Positions 9,701 through 18,479 are shown, counted from the first letter of the stretch. The stretch is DNA of 64,000 nucleotides from Burkholderiales bacterium RIFCSPLOWO2_12_FULL_65_40 (GCA_001770955.1 MESL01000007.1:191114-255113), one strand, 5' to 3'. Program-made: numbers and translations. The notes: generated by a model not told the origin, from the letters alone.

Positions 9701-10161
9701 CCACCATCGCGCCCGTGGTGCTCAACGCGCAGACCTCGCTCGCCACCTACGAGGAGACGCCGGTCTTCGGCCAAGGCTACCTGGCGCAGGCCAGCGTGTC
9801 GGCCAACCACCTGCTGGGGCCGCGCTGGAGCGTGCTGGGCAGCTATGTGCACACCCGCTCGCGCAACACCGGTGCGGCGTTCGCGGGCCGGCCGCTGCCG
9901 GGTTTCGCGCGCCATGTGCTGCTGGGCCAGACCACCTGGCGCCATGCCGGCCGCAGCTTCTCGCTGCTGCGCCTGACCTGGCGCGGCGAGCGCTTCAGCG
10001 ATGAAGCGAATGCGCTGCGCCGCGCGCCGGGCTGGAGCCTGGCGCTGGCCCACGGCTGGGAGTCGCCCGACCGGCGCTGGAGCTTTACCGGCACGGTGCA
10101 GACCGGGCTGCGCGCGGGCGAGCGGCCCACGCTGTGGGCGCTTCTGCGCTACCGGGACTAG
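6769..10161 (+). CDS. FecR-TPR-outer-membrane beta-barrel fusion protein
   Basis: A very large (1130 residues) exported protein. A signal peptide (about 1-27, ending AAAQ) is followed by a FecR-like domain (about 60-190; LQTPAALAVVRGTDWDVEV is typical), then alanine-rich tetratricopeptide repeats (about 230-570). The last 540 residues alternate polar and hydrophobic residues with many aromatics, like an outer-membrane beta-barrel, and end in LLRYRD. TPR-plus-barrel layouts are known for export proteins such as BcsC and NfrA; the added FecR domain is unusual. FecR domains and CHASE2 cyclases are frequent neighbours, and here the cyclase lies 18 bases upstream. A role as an envelope sensor or secretion channel tied to cAMP signalling is inference. 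A good ribosome site (aaggagag) precedes the ATG. Confidence 0.75.
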   Translation: MPHPPSLWKNALALAAGLLCTAQAAAQCAGVVLEPGQPAAQVVALSGRGETRPAGAAPWQPAALSQTLGAGADMRTLALSSAALLLADRTQIRMAAQAHLRLCESRPARTLLELVGGRLWARTKKTPAALELQTPAALAVVRGTDWDVEVEEGGRTTLTVLSGRIAVSNALGAVEVGPSEQATVEPGQAPVKRLLVRPRERVQWVMDAALDVAHWAAALRGAGAAPLAAAADALETGRWPEARAQLRALAARGEGDALAERLLAELELADGQPDAAQARLERAWQRTQDSRAAARRAGLLMALDRSQEARAWLDATRAPAPDDAALLLADADWHRLEGQGDAALRLYRQAVAQAPDAATQAAAQAGLGRALQERGDLPAARAALQRAVELAPGQPAYRAERATAATEALRLHAARADFDAALAQAGDDYVALAGAGLLALRQGDAEAARTQLLKALVIEPRHARAQVWLAVAEYQLGEPAAAFDALQRARQADPNDPLPWQIEAQMRNDSGEPQAAMAAAREALVRLPYLKSLNPLATDSQGSANLGKALGDFGLEHWARAYAQQSYYPLWAGSHFFLADRYESDFSRRSELFQGYLSDPTVFGASDRRAPLMLTEGREWTAGVSAERNPLRRNGTVDLGHRGFVAGELPVAWLLRATDVQMWPRKGPASSRYRLSSPGVDLAVGLRPSERLALFLLHGDTTLRYRYPEGLDFGNGITFDNSARTRTRRTDAGASWRWSADSQTWLKAHTGRQTSDLVLDDATWGPQDYRYASDEQGLFLRHTVQWGAQRLSLGWERVERDTGSAISDAQIATPRSNTERYDMPWVAGEWRSGPWSVMAEAYWPRFDARQLDRFTDAAGNDQLPPIEDGAAHRRQLLPRLGASLRLGPGRALHWAWQESLRAPGTHTLSPVATGAIAVDHQYLLAGSLARKHALQIDWEADARTFLGASLSGQRIDNLAAHGGRLFAQNTGALFDNLATIAPVVLNAQTSLATYEETPVFGQGYLAQASVSANHLLGPRWSVLGSYVHTRSRNTGAAFAGRPLPGFARHVLLGQTTWRHAGRSFSLLRLTWRGERFSDEANALRRAPGWSLALAHGWESPDRRWSFTGTVQTGLRAGERPTLWALLRYRD

Positions 10162-10163
10162 GT

Positions 10164-10226
10164 TTGAAGCTTTTTTGGCTTGTAGCGCTTATGTATCAAG
10201 CGCTATAAGCTATCAAAAAAGGAGCG
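10164..10226 (+). repeat. family A dispersed repeat, full copy
   Basis: The best full-length copy: a T-run and ggctt, then tgtagcgctt, a spacer, aagcgct and agctatcaaaaaaggagc. The inner halves agcgctt/aagcgct form an inverted repeat. It fills the gap between two convergent genes (the barrel gene and trpS) and might act as a two-way terminator. Confidence 0.75.
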
Positions 10227-10232
10227 ATTTCG

Positions 10233-11540
10233 TCAGGCGGCAGCGGCTGCGGCATCGGCCAGCGCCTGCAGCGCGGCCTGCACGTCGGCGGCGGCCACGC
10301 CGTCCACCGGGGCCAGGTGCGCGGCCAGGGTTTGCAAGGCCTGCGGGTCCTTCTGCAGCTCGGCGATGGCCTGGCCGGCTTCCTTGGGCGCGTCGAAGCC
10401 CGTGCTCTGCAGCAGCAGGCGGCCGTCGGCGTCGACGAACTTGAAGTAGAACTTGCCGTCCTTCTCGCGGTACTGCTTGAAGCTTGGCAGCGCGGCCTTG
10501 GCCACCTTGGCGGCCTTCTGCGGGGCAGCGGCCTGCACCAGGCTGCGCAGGCCCACGGCCGAGCGCAGCTCGCGCATGAAGGGCGTGGCGATCTGGCGCG
10601 CGCGTTCGGCGCCCGCGAGCAGCGTGGCCTCGATGCGCGCGGGGTTGTTGATCAGGGCTTCGTACTGTTCGCGCATCGGCGCGACGACCTGGTCCACGCG
10701 CTCGAACAGCACCTGCTTGGCGTCGCCCCAGGCGATGCCTTCCGCGTAGGCCTTGCGCAGGGCGGCGGTCTCGGCCTCGGTGGCGAAAGCCTGGTAGATC
10801 TGGAACAGGGCCGAGCCTTCGGTGTCCTTGGGTTCGCCCGGCGCGCGCGAGTCGGTCAGGATGCCGCCGATGAGCTTCTTGAGTTGCTCCCGGCTGGAGA
10901 ACAGCGGAATGGTGTTGTCGTAGCTCTTGCTCATCTTGCGGCCGTCCAGGCCGGGCAGGGTGGCCACGTTGTCGTCGATCACCGCCTCGGGCAGCACGAA
11001 GTGCTCGCCGTAGAGGTGGTTGAAGCTCGCGCCCATGTCGCGCGCCATCTCGATGTGCTGCACCTGGTCGCGCCCCACGGGCACCTTGTGCGCCTTGAAC
11101 ATCAGGATGTCGGCACCCATGAGCACGGGGTACATGAACAGGCCTGCGGTCACGCCGTCGTCCTGTTCGCGGGCTGCGGCGGCGTTCTTGTCCTGCGCGG
11201 CCTTGTAGGCGTGGGCGCGGTTGAGCAGGCCCTTGCCGGTCACGCAGGTCAGCAGCCAGGTCAGTTCGGGAATCTCGGGAATGTCCGATTGGCGGTAGAA
11301 GGTCACCTTCTCCGGGTCGAGCCCGGCGGCCAGCCAGCTCGCGGCGATCTCCAGCGTGGAGCGCTGGATGCGCACCGGGTCTTCGCACTTGATGAGTGCG
11401 TGGTAGTCGGCCAGAAAGTAAAAGCTCTGCACGCCGGGGCGCAGGCTGGCCTGCACCGAGGGGCGGATGGAGCCGACGAAGTTGCCGAGGTGGGGCGTGC
11501 CCGTGGTGGTGATGCCGGTGAGAAAGCGCGTGGTGCTCAT
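10233..11540 (-). CDS. trpS: tryptophanyl-tRNA synthetase with C-terminal extra domain
   Basis: Charges tRNA-Trp with tryptophan. The class I signature is visible as TGTPHLGNF near the N-terminus and GRKMSKSYDN near residue 200. At 435 residues it is about 95 longer than typical bacterial TrpS. The extra part contains FKQYREKDGKFYFKFVDADG, which resembles the small YegP/DUF1508 domain, followed by an alanine-rich tail (ADAAAAAA). It is the last gene of a leftward group after an M50-type protease, with a 123-base gap carrying part of a family B repeat. The ATG at 11540 starts directly at the conserved TTRFLTGITTTG region, so the start is secure. Confidence 0.95.
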   Translation of the reverse strand: MSTTRFLTGITTTGTPHLGNFVGSIRPSVQASLRPGVQSFYFLADYHALIKCEDPVRIQRSTLEIAASWLAAGLDPEKVTFYRQSDIPEIPELTWLLTCVTGKGLLNRAHAYKAAQDKNAAAAREQDDGVTAGLFMYPVLMGADILMFKAHKVPVGRDQVQHIEMARDMGASFNHLYGEHFVLPEAVIDDNVATLPGLDGRKMSKSYDNTIPLFSSREQLKKLIGGILTDSRAPGEPKDTEGSALFQIYQAFATEAETAALRKAYAEGIAWGDAKQVLFERVDQVVAPMREQYEALINNPARIEATLLAGAERARQIATPFMRELRSAVGLRSLVQAAAPQKAAKVAKAALPSFKQYREKDGKFYFKFVDADGRLLLQSTGFDAPKEAGQAIAELQKDPQALQTLAAHLAPVDGVAAADVQAALQALADAAAAAA

Positions 11541-11616
11541 GGGAACGAAATCAGCAAGAAAAGAAGAGAAAAGGCAAACGGGCCTTGCACGGGGTCGTGT
11601 ACTGGACGGGGTCCAG

Positions 11617-11661
11617 GAAACCGGCGCGGCCCAGGCCAGAGCCGAAGGCGACTCAGGGGGG
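11617..11661 (+). repeat. family B GC-rich repeat, partial copy
   Basis: Shares ccggcgcggcccaggccag with the copy at 27595 and ends in the same caggggggct block close to the stop codon of the leftward gene that ends at 11664. Confidence 0.5.
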
Positions 11662-11663
11662 CT

Positions 11664-12332
11664 TCATCTCAGAAGCGCTGTGAGCGGTGTGAGCAGCAGG
11701 TTGATGGCGCTGTAGCCCAGGCCCATCAGCGGGCGCAGCCACAGCGCGCCCACCACGCCGCCAATCACCAGGGCCATGACGATGAAGAAGCCCCAGGGTT
11801 CGATGCGCGAGACCATGTGCGCCTGCTTCCAGGGCAGCAGGCCGACCAGGATGCGCCCGCCATCAAGCGGTGGCAGCGGAAAAAGGTTGAACGCCCACAT
11901 CACCAGGTTGACCAGCACCCCGGCACGCCCCATTTCGATGAAAAAGCGCTCGTCGATGCCCATGCTCACCAGTGCCACAAGCACCACGGCCCAGACCACG
12001 GCTTGTACGAAGTTGGAGGCAGGCCCCGCCAGCGCCACCCACACCATGTGCTGCTTGGGGTTGCGCAGGTTGCCAAAATTCACCGGCACCGGCTTGGCGT
12101 AACCAAACAGGAAGGCGCCGGAGGTCGCAAAGTACAACAGCAGTGGCATCAGGATGGTGCCTACCGGGTCGATGTGCTTGAGGGGGTTGAGCGTGATGCG
12201 CCCCAGCATGTAGGCGGTGTTGTCGCCGAAATGGCGCGCTGCGTAGCCATGAGCCGCCTCATGCACGGTGATGGCAAAGAGCACCGGCAGGGCGTAGATC
12301 AGAACGGTTTGGATGATATTGGAGAGGTCCAC
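11664..12332 (-). CDS. site-2-protease-like (M50) membrane metalloprotease
   Basis: A 222-residue integral membrane protein of the bacterial M50 rhomboid-independent zinc protease family. The zinc-binding HEAAH motif lies at about residues 23-27 within the first helix, and the third ligand is expected in NLFPLPPLDGG (about 165). Several more transmembrane segments follow. No PDZ domain is present, so this is the short type rather than RseP. The start codon is GTG (12330-12332), chosen because it leads straight into the first helix. It sits between yciO and trpS, all leftward, an arrangement I associate with this bacterial family. The substrate is unknown. Confidence 0.85.
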   Translation of the reverse strand: MDLSNIIQTVLIYALPVLFAITVHEAAHGYAARHFGDNTAYMLGRITLNPLKHIDPVGTILMPLLLYFATSGAFLFGYAKPVPVNFGNLRNPKQHMVWVALAGPASNFVQAVVWAVVLVALVSMGIDERFFIEMGRAGVLVNLVMWAFNLFPLPPLDGGRILVGLLPWKQAHMVSRIEPWGFFIVMALVIGGVVGALWLRPLMGLGYSAINLLLTPLTALLR

Positions 12333-12379
12333 CGGGGGATTGTCTCAGACGCGCCGCCGTCAGCGCCGCGGCGGGGTGA

Positions 12380-13015
12380 TCACAGGCCCAGTGCCTGCAG
12401 GCTGCCGCGCCCCTGGCGCACCACATCGGGGTCGCCCCCTGCGCCCATGGGCGTGAGGTCTATCACCGTCGTGGGTTGGGACGGGCAGGCGCCCGCATCC
12501 ACCACGGCAGCCAGGGCGTGCTCGAACTGCGCGCGAATCTCCTGGGCGTCGTTCAGCGGCTCGGTCTCGCCGGGGGCAATCAAGGTGGTGGCCAGCAACG
12601 GCGCGCCATGCAGGGCCAGCAGTTCCTGCAGCGCCTTGTGCTCGGGCACGCGCAGGCCGATGGTCTTGCGCGAGGGGTGGCTCACGCGGCGTGGCACTTC
12701 CTTGGTGGCTTCGAGGATGAAGGTGTAGGCGCCCGGCGTGGCCAGCTTGAGCAGGCGGTACTGGCGGTTGTCCACGCGGGCATAGTTGGCCAGCTCCGAC
12801 AGGTCGCGGCACAGCAGCGTGAGGTGGTGCTTGTCGTCCACCTGGCGAATGCGGCGCAGCTGGTCGGCGGCATTCTTGTCGTCGAGGTGGCAGACCAGCG
12901 CGTAACTGGAATCGGTGGGCACGGCCACCACGCCGCCTTTTTGCAGCAGGGCAGCGGCCTGTTTCAGCAGGCGGGGCTGGGGGTTCTCGGGGTGGACTTC
13001 GAAATACTGGGCCAT
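12380..13015 (-). CDS. yciO: YciO/YrdC/Sua5-family threonylcarbamoyl-AMP synthase-like protein
   Basis: A 211-residue protein of the YrdC/Sua5 fold. The nucleotide-binding N-terminal region GGVVAVPTDSSYALVC and the SHPSRKTIGLRVPEH block are typical. Family members make threonylcarbamoyl-AMP for the t6A modification of tRNA; YciO-type paralogs are less active or of uncertain role. The ATG at 13015 (MAQYFEVHPENPQPR) is chosen over longer frames upstream, which overlap the rnm gene. It lies 10 bases downstream of rnm, the same pair seen in Escherichia coli (rnm/trpH-yciO). tsaD, which uses this product, is also in the window at 49222. Confidence 0.88.
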   Translation of the reverse strand: MAQYFEVHPENPQPRLLKQAAALLQKGGVVAVPTDSSYALVCHLDDKNAADQLRRIRQVDDKHHLTLLCRDLSELANYARVDNRQYRLLKLATPGAYTFILEATKEVPRRVSHPSRKTIGLRVPEHKALQELLALHGAPLLATTLIAPGETEPLNDAQEIRAQFEHALAAVVDAGACPSQPTTVIDLTPMGAGGDPDVVRQGRGSLQALGL

Positions 13016-13025
13016 GGCGCGTGCG

Positions 13026-13889
13026 TCAGTGTGCGGGCTGGATGCGGTGGGCCACAAGGTTCCAGACGGGGGTGAGGTGGCTTGGCAGCAGCGGCAGCAT
13101 GCCCAGATCGGTATGGGATTCGTCGGGGCTGTGGAAGTCGCTGCCGCGCGAGGCAGCAAAGCCGAACTCCTGCGCCATGGCGGCGTAGCTGACGGCCTCG
13201 GCCGCCGAATGGCTGCCGGTGACCACTTCCACGCCCTGGCCGCCGTGCTGCTTGAACTCGGAAAATAGTGCGAACTCTTCGTTGGCGCTGAGCCGGTAGC
13301 GCGCAGGGTGGGCAATCACGGCCACGCCGCCCGCGTCCTGGATCCAGCACACGGCGTCACCCAGGCTGGCCCAGCGGTGCGGCACGAAACCGGGCTTGCC
13401 TTCGATCAGGAATCTGCGGAACACCTCGGAGGTGTCCTTGCACACGCCTGCTTCCACCAGATAGCGGGCGAAATGGGTGCGCGAGATCAGTTCGGGGTTG
13501 CCTACATAGTGCAGTGCTCCCTCGTACGCACCCGGAATGCCCACCTTCGCCAGTTGCTCGGCCATTTCCTGGGCACGCTCTCCGCGCCCGCCGCGCGTGC
13601 GCGCCAGCCCTTGCAACAGGCGCTCGTCCTGGGCGTCGAATCCCAGACCGACGATGTGCACCGTGGTGCCCGCGAACGTGACGGAGATTTCAGCGCCGGT
13701 GAGATACGCCATGCCCTGGGCGCGGGCGGCAGCGGCGGCGCGTTGCTGGCCGCCGACCTCGTCGTGATCGGTCAGGGCCCAGAGTTCGACCCCGTTGGCC
13801 TTGGCCCGTGCGGCCAGCGCCTCGGGTTCCAGGGTTCCGTCGGAGACGACGGAGTGGCAGTGCAGGTCGGCGTTGGTGTAGGTGGTCAC
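13026..13889 (-). CDS. rnm: PHP-domain nucleotide phosphatase / 5'-3' exonuclease
   Basis: A 287-residue PHP-family metallophosphoesterase. Metal ligands are visible in DLHCHSVVSDG (near residue 8), LTDHDEVGG (about 40), the GAEIS glutamate (about 66), HPARYRLS (about 193) and SDFHSPDE (about 250). Relatives (RNase AM, YciV/TrpH) remove nucleotides from 5' ends of RNA and hydrolyse 3',5'-nucleoside bisphosphates. It is the first gene of the leftward group rnm-yciO-M50-trpS. The start ATG at 13889 fits the family. The choice between phosphatase and exonuclease as main role is from family knowledge only. Confidence 0.87.
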   Translation of the reverse strand: MTTYTNADLHCHSVVSDGTLEPEALAARAKANGVELWALTDHDEVGGQQRAAAAARAQGMAYLTGAEISVTFAGTTVHIVGLGFDAQDERLLQGLARTRGGRGERAQEMAEQLAKVGIPGAYEGALHYVGNPELISRTHFARYLVEAGVCKDTSEVFRRFLIEGKPGFVPHRWASLGDAVCWIQDAGGVAVIAHPARYRLSANEEFALFSEFKQHGGQGVEVVTGSHSAAEAVSYAAMAQEFGFAASRGSDFHSPDESHTDLGMLPLLPSHLTPVWNLVAHRIQPAH

Positions 13890-14017
13890 CGGCCCATTCT
13901 ACGGGTTTGTACTTGTGCCTGCAGGCTCCTCGGCGGTGTGCCGCAGGCGTAGGCTATCGGGTCTGCGGATGCGGGCATCGGGGCCTGTCCGCGCAATTTC
14001 AATAGAGGGAAAAGGCC

Positions 14018-15811
14018 ATGCAATTCGACAATATCCGGGTATCACGCAAACTGTGGGGAACCCTGCTGGGCGTGGTGGTGATCATGACGCTGATGGCGGG
14101 GGTGCTGCTGAACCGTTTTGCGACATCCATGGAGCAGACCATGGCCGATGTGCTGGTGATCGAGGAACGCATCACGTCGGCGGTGCGCTGGCGCGGCGCC
14201 ACCGAGACCGCCGTGACCATGGTGATGGGGGGCGCGGTGACCACCGACTCGGTGCTCGCGCAGCAATACGACGCTCGGGTGAAAGAAATCATCGGTGGCA
14301 TCAACAAAATCCAGGCCGAGATTGCCAAGGACACCACCAACCCCGAAGAAAAACGTGCCCTGGAGCACATTGCCGCCGAGCGCAAGAAAGTGCTGGAGGC
14401 CACGGCCAAGACTTGGGAACTTAAGGGCGCAGGCGATGCGGTGGAAACACAGCGCTTTGCCGACGAGACGCTCACGCCCCTGGTGGCTGCCTATCTCAAG
14501 GCGCAGGACGATTTCGTCAAGACCCTGGAGCAGCGCCGCGAGCAGGTGCGCAACGAGGCCGACGCGCGGCGCACCCGTCTGGCGGCCATTGCATGGGGCG
14601 TGGCTGCGCTGGTGCTGGTGGCTGTGCTGCTGATGGCCCGGCTGCTGGTGCGCTCCATCACCCGTCCGCTTGACGAGGCTGTGGCGACCATCGACGCCAT
14701 TGCGGCGGGTGACCTGACGCGCGAGATTCACACCACGCGCAAGGATGAGTTCGGCCACATGCTGGGCTCGCTGTCGGGGATGGCAGCGCGGTTGCGCGGC
14801 CTGGTGGGGGAGGTGCGCACGGGGGTCGAGGCGGTGTCGCTGGCGTCCTCCGAAATCGCCATGGGCAACCAGGACCTGTCGGCGCGCACCGAGCAGACGG
14901 CCTCCAATCTGCAGCAGACGGCTGCCAGCATGGAGCAGCTCACGGCCACCGTCACGCAGTCGGCCGACACGGCGCGCCAGGCCAACCAGCTCGCCGCCAA
15001 TGCGGCCCAGGCGGCCACGCGCGGCGGCCAGGTGGTGGGCCAGGTGGTGGCCAGCATGCAGGAGATCACGCACAGCTCGCGCAAGATCGCCGACATCATC
15101 GGCGTGATCGACGGCATTGCCTTCCAGACCAACATCCTGGCGCTCAACGCGGCCGTGGAAGCGGCCCGCGCGGGCGAGCAGGGCCGGGGCTTTGCCGTGG
15201 TGGCGAGCGAGGTGCGCAGCCTGGCCGGCCGCTCGGCCGAGGCGGCCAAGGAGATCAAGCAGCTCATCGGCGCCTCGGTCGAGAACGTCGAGACCGGATC
15301 GCAGCAGGTGGCCGAGGCCGGCCAGAGCATGAACGAGATCGTTGCCAGCGTGCAGCGTGTGAGCGATCTGATCGGCGAGATCACCGCTTCGTCCGCCGAG
15401 CAGCGCGACGGCATTGCCCAGGTCAACCAGGCGGTCACGCAGCTGGACCAGATGACGCAGCAGAACGCCGCGCTGGTTGAAGAATCGACCGCTGCCGCGA
15501 CCTCGCTGCGCGACCAGGTGCACCACCTGACCGACGTGATGGCGGTGTTCAACGTGGGCGCCGTGGCTTCGGCCGCGCCACGCGTGCAGGCGCCGCGCCC
15601 GGCTCCGGCTGCTGCCCGTGCCGCCCCGGTCCCGCCGAAAAAGGTGGCAGCAACGGTGAAACGGCCGGCGGTGGCGGCACCCGCTGCGGCCCCCCAGACA
15701 GACCCCCACCCCCCCCGCGCGACGCCGGCTCCGCGCATCGCGGCGGCGCCCGCAGCACCGGCCGCGCCGCGCAAGGCTCAGGGAGGCGAGGACGACTGGG
15801 AAAGCTTCTGA
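14018..15811 (+). CDS. methyl-accepting chemotaxis protein with WESF tail
   Basis: A 597-residue chemoreceptor. Helix one (about 13-33) and helix two (about 188-208) bracket a four-helix-bundle-type periplasmic sensor. A HAMP domain ([20 protein letters not shown]) and a long coiled-coil signalling domain follow. The highly conserved tip is present ([38 protein letters not shown]), which binds CheA/CheW. After the coiled coil there is an Ala/Pro-rich linker of about 80 residues ending in DDWESF, close to the NWETF pentapeptide that tethers CheR/CheB in other receptors. The ribosome site agaggg lies ahead of the ATG at 14018. The ligand is unknown. Confidence 0.93.
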   Translation: MQFDNIRVSRKLWGTLLGVVVIMTLMAGVLLNRFATSMEQTMADVLVIEERITSAVRWRGATETAVTMVMGGAVTTDSVLAQQYDARVKEIIGGINKIQAEIAKDTTNPEEKRALEHIAAERKKVLEATAKTWELKGAGDAVETQRFADETLTPLVAAYLKAQDDFVKTLEQRREQVRNEADARRTRLAAIAWGVAALVLVAVLLMARLLVRSITRPLDEAVATIDAIAAGDLTREIHTTRKDEFGHMLGSLSGMAARLRGLVGEVRTGVEAVSLASSEIAMGNQDLSARTEQTASNLQQTAASMEQLTATVTQSADTARQANQLAANAAQAATRGGQVVGQVVASMQEITHSSRKIADIIGVIDGIAFQTNILALNAAVEAARAGEQGRGFAVVASEVRSLAGRSAEAAKEIKQLIGASVENVETGSQQVAEAGQSMNEIVASVQRVSDLIGEITASSAEQRDGIAQVNQAVTQLDQMTQQNAALVEESTAAATSLRDQVHHLTDVMAVFNVGAVASAAPRVQAPRPAPAAARAAPVPPKKVAATVKRPAVAAPAAAPQTDPHPPRATPAPRIAAAPAAPAAPRKAQGGEDDWESF

Positions 15812-15832
15812 TCCGTTTGGAAAACTTGTATT

Positions 15833-15849
15833 GCTATTGAAAACATAGC
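15833..15849. repeat. family A repeat, distal half only
   Basis: The near-palindrome gctattgaaaacatagc matches the distal half of the family A repeat. It lies just downstream of the chemoreceptor gene. Confidence 0.45.
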
Positions 15850-16000
15850 TTGATGCCGCCGACGGAAGGGCTTCATCGGCATTTTTGATGGCGAACTATT
15901 GAATGCCCCCCATGGGCCGACGGGGGTGGCATGCGGAGCCTGCAAGCAGGCCGGGCGGGGCTCTTCTACAATCTGCGCCCCGTCCACCTTCCGACCCACC

Positions 16001-16609
16001 ATGTTCTCACCCACCCCCCAAAACGCTGCCCTGCGCCCCCTTCCTGCCCTGATCTTTGCCAGCCGCTGGCTGCAGCTGCCGCTGTATCTGGGGCTGATCG
16101 CGGCACAGGCGGTGTATGTGTTCCATTTCTGGGTGGAGCTGGTGCACCTGCTGGAGGCCGTTTTTGGCAGCGAGAAAGCCCTCCAGGCCCTGATCACCAG
16201 CATCGGTTACAAAACCGACGTGCAGATCACCAGCCTGAACGAGACCATCATCATGCTGGTGGTGCTGGCGCTGATCGACGTGGTGATGATCTCCAACCTG
16301 CTCATCATGGTGATCGTGGGGGGCTACGAAACCTTCGTGAGCCGCATGAACCTCGAAAGCCACCCCGACCAGCCCGAGTGGCTGAGCCACGTGAACGCCT
16401 CCGTGCTCAAGGTCAAGCTGGCCACGGCCATCATCGGCATCAGCTCGATCCATCTGCTCAAGACCTTCATCAACGCCGCCAACTACGACCTCAAGGTGCT
16501 GATGTGGCAGACCATCATCCACGTGGTCTTTTTGCTCAGCGCGCTGGCTATCGCGCTGACCGACCGCCTGCTGACGGCCTCGCACGCCGCCGCCAACGCT
16601 AACCACTGA
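16001..16609 (+). CDS. UPF0114 (YqhA-like) membrane protein
   Basis: A 202-residue membrane protein of the UPF0114/YqhA family, whose function is unknown. The hallmark segments [32 protein letters not shown] and [19 protein letters not shown] are present, with three or four hydrophobic helices. The ATG at 16001 ([13 protein letters not shown]) is chosen: the frame is open for 34 more codons upstream, but those residues are low-complexity and not family-like. It appears monocistronic, between the chemoreceptor gene and the convergent recJ. Confidence 0.85.
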   Translation: MFSPTPQNAALRPLPALIFASRWLQLPLYLGLIAAQAVYVFHFWVELVHLLEAVFGSEKALQALITSIGYKTDVQITSLNETIIMLVVLALIDVVMISNLLIMVIVGGYETFVSRMNLESHPDQPEWLSHVNASVLKVKLATAIIGISSIHLLKTFINAANYDLKVLMWQTIIHVVFLLSALAIALTDRLLTASHAAANANH

Positions 16610-16668
16610 GCAGTTGCCGGTGCGGATGCATCGGTCCCCCCGGGGCCGGGCTGCACCCGCGGCGCCTG

Positions 16669-16766
16669 AAACTGCCGCGGCCCGCGCCAGCGGCCGCCGC
16701 GCAAGGGCAGCCCCGCCGCGCTGGCGGCGTCCCCCTCGGGGGAAGGCACGCAGCGCCACAGGGGGG
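16669..16766 (+). repeat. family B GC-rich repeat
   Basis: Shares long blocks with 27595-27720, including ccgcgcaaggg, ccccgccgcgctgg and a final cacagggggg. An internal ccccctcggggg forms a hairpin. The repeat ends exactly at the recJ stop codon and may serve as a terminator for convergent genes. Confidence 0.65.
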
Positions 16767-18479
16767 CTACTTCAACTGCGCGCCCTCCACCAGAAACTGC
16801 ACCTTGCGCTCGCCCTTCCACTCGTTCACATCGAGGCGGAAGGCCAGCAGCACGCGCCCAGGCAACGGGTCGGTGTGGCCGAACCAGATGCCGTCCACCG
16901 GCTCGCCCTGGTGGCGCAGTTTGAGCGAGAGGTGGCGCTCGCCCACCAGGCGCTGGCTCAAAACTTCCACCTCCTCGCTGAAGGTGGGCGGCGCAAAACC
17001 CTGTCCCCAGACCTCGCGGTGCAGCGTGTCCACCAGGTCGGTTCGGCGGTATTCGGGGGCCAGTGGCCCGTCGGTCTCCAACCGGCGCGTGAGCGTGGCG
17101 GCGTCCAGCCACTCGCGCGCCACCTGGGCCAGCGCCTGCTCGAACACCTCGAACTGGTCTTCGGGCACGGTGCAGCCCGCCGCCATGGCATGGCCGCCAA
17201 AGCGCAGCAGCACACCGGGGTGGCGCTTGGCCACCAGGTCGAGCGCGTCGCGCAGGTGAAAACCGGGGATGGAGCGACCCGAGCCCTTCAATTCATGCTC
17301 CTTGCCCGGCGCGCCGCTGGCGGCGAAGACGAAGGTGGGGCGGTGCAGCCGGTCCTTGATGCGTGATGCCACGATGCCCACCACGCCTTCGTGGAAGTCG
17401 GGGTCGAACACGCTGATAGCGGGTGGCGGCTCGGTGCCTTCCTCAAACAGGTTCTCGGCCAGCAGCTGCGCCTGCTCGCGCATGCCGCCCTCGATCTCGC
17501 GGCGCTCGCGGTTGATGGCGTCGAGCTGCTGCGCCAGGTGATCGGCGCGGGCTGCGTCGTCGGTCAGCAGGCATTCGATGCCCAGCGTCATGTCGGCCAG
17601 GCGCCCGGCGGCGTTGATGCGCGGGCCCAGCGCGAAGCCGAAGTCGAAGGTGGTGGCCATGGGCGGCTGGCGCCCGGCCACGCGCAGCAGCGCCGCGATG
17701 CCGGGCTGCATCTGGCCCGCGCGGATGCGCTTGAGGCCCTGCGCCACCAGGCGGCGGTTGTTGGTGTCCAGCCTCACCACGTCGGCCACGGTGCCCAGGG
17801 CCACGAGGGGCAGCAGCGGGTCGAGCTTGGGTTGGCTGGCCACGTCGAACACCCCGCGCGCGCGCAACTCCGAGCGCAGCGCCAGGAGCACATAGAACAT
17901 CACGCCCACGCCGGCGATGGACTTGCTCTCGAACGTGCAGCCCGGCTGGTTGGGGTTGACGATGGCGTCGGCCTGCGGCAGCTCGCTGCCCGGCAGGTGG
18001 TGGTCGGTGACCAGCACCGCCAGGCCCAGCGCCTTGGCCTGGGCCACGCCCTCGCAGCTGGCGATGCCGTTGTCCACGGTGATGAGCAGGTCGGCGCCGC
18101 GCTCCTTCACGCGCCGGGCGATCGGCGGGGTCAGGCCGTAGCCGTCGACCACGCGGTCGGGCACGAGGTAGTCGACCTGCTGCGCGCCCAGCAGGCGCAG
18201 GCCGCGCACGGCCACGGCGCAGGCGGTGGCGCCGTCGCAGTCGTAGTCGGCCACGATGCACAGGCGCAGGTTCTGGGCCATGGCGTCGGCCAGCAGGCGC
18301 GCGGCCTCCTGGATGCCCTTGAGCCCACTGGGCGGCAGCAGTCGCGCCAGGCCGTCGTCCAGCTCGTCCTTGGCCTGCACGCCGCGGGCCGCGTACAGGC
18401 GCGCCAGCAGCGGGTGGATGCCGGCCTGTTCCAGCGCCCAGGCGGCCCGGGGTGGGATGTCTCTAGCTATTATTTTCAT
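16767..18479 (-). CDS. recJ: single-stranded-DNA exonuclease RecJ
   Basis: A 570-residue 5'-3' single-strand DNA exonuclease for recombination and mismatch repair. DHH-phosphoesterase motifs are visible: CIVADYDCDGATA (about residue 76), LLITVDNGIAS and LVTDHHLPG (about 155), and GSGRSIPGFHL plus RFGGHAMAAGCT in the DHHA1 part. Length matches bacterial RecJ. The ATG at 18477-18479 lies inside a family A repeat half (gctattattttcatagc). It overlaps the stop codon of the rpfE-like gene by ATGA, so the two are translationally coupled. Longer frames upstream would run into the rpfE-like gene and are rejected. Confidence 0.95.
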   Translation of the reverse strand: MKIIARDIPPRAAWALEQAGIHPLLARLYAARGVQAKDELDDGLARLLPPSGLKGIQEAARLLADAMAQNLRLCIVADYDCDGATACAVAVRGLRLLGAQQVDYLVPDRVVDGYGLTPPIARRVKERGADLLITVDNGIASCEGVAQAKALGLAVLVTDHHLPGSELPQADAIVNPNQPGCTFESKSIAGVGVMFYVLLALRSELRARGVFDVASQPKLDPLLPLVALGTVADVVRLDTNNRRLVAQGLKRIRAGQMQPGIAALLRVAGRQPPMATTFDFGFALGPRINAAGRLADMTLGIECLLTDDAARADHLAQQLDAINRERREIEGGMREQAQLLAENLFEEGTEPPPAISVFDPDFHEGVVGIVASRIKDRLHRPTFVFAASGAPGKEHELKGSGRSIPGFHLRDALDLVAKRHPGVLLRFGGHAMAAGCTVPEDQFEVFEQALAQVAREWLDAATLTRRLETDGPLAPEYRRTDLVDTLHREVWGQGFAPPTFSEEVEVLSQRLVGERHLSLKLRHQGEPVDGIWFGHTDPLPGRVLLAFRLDVNEWKGERKVQFLVEGAQLK

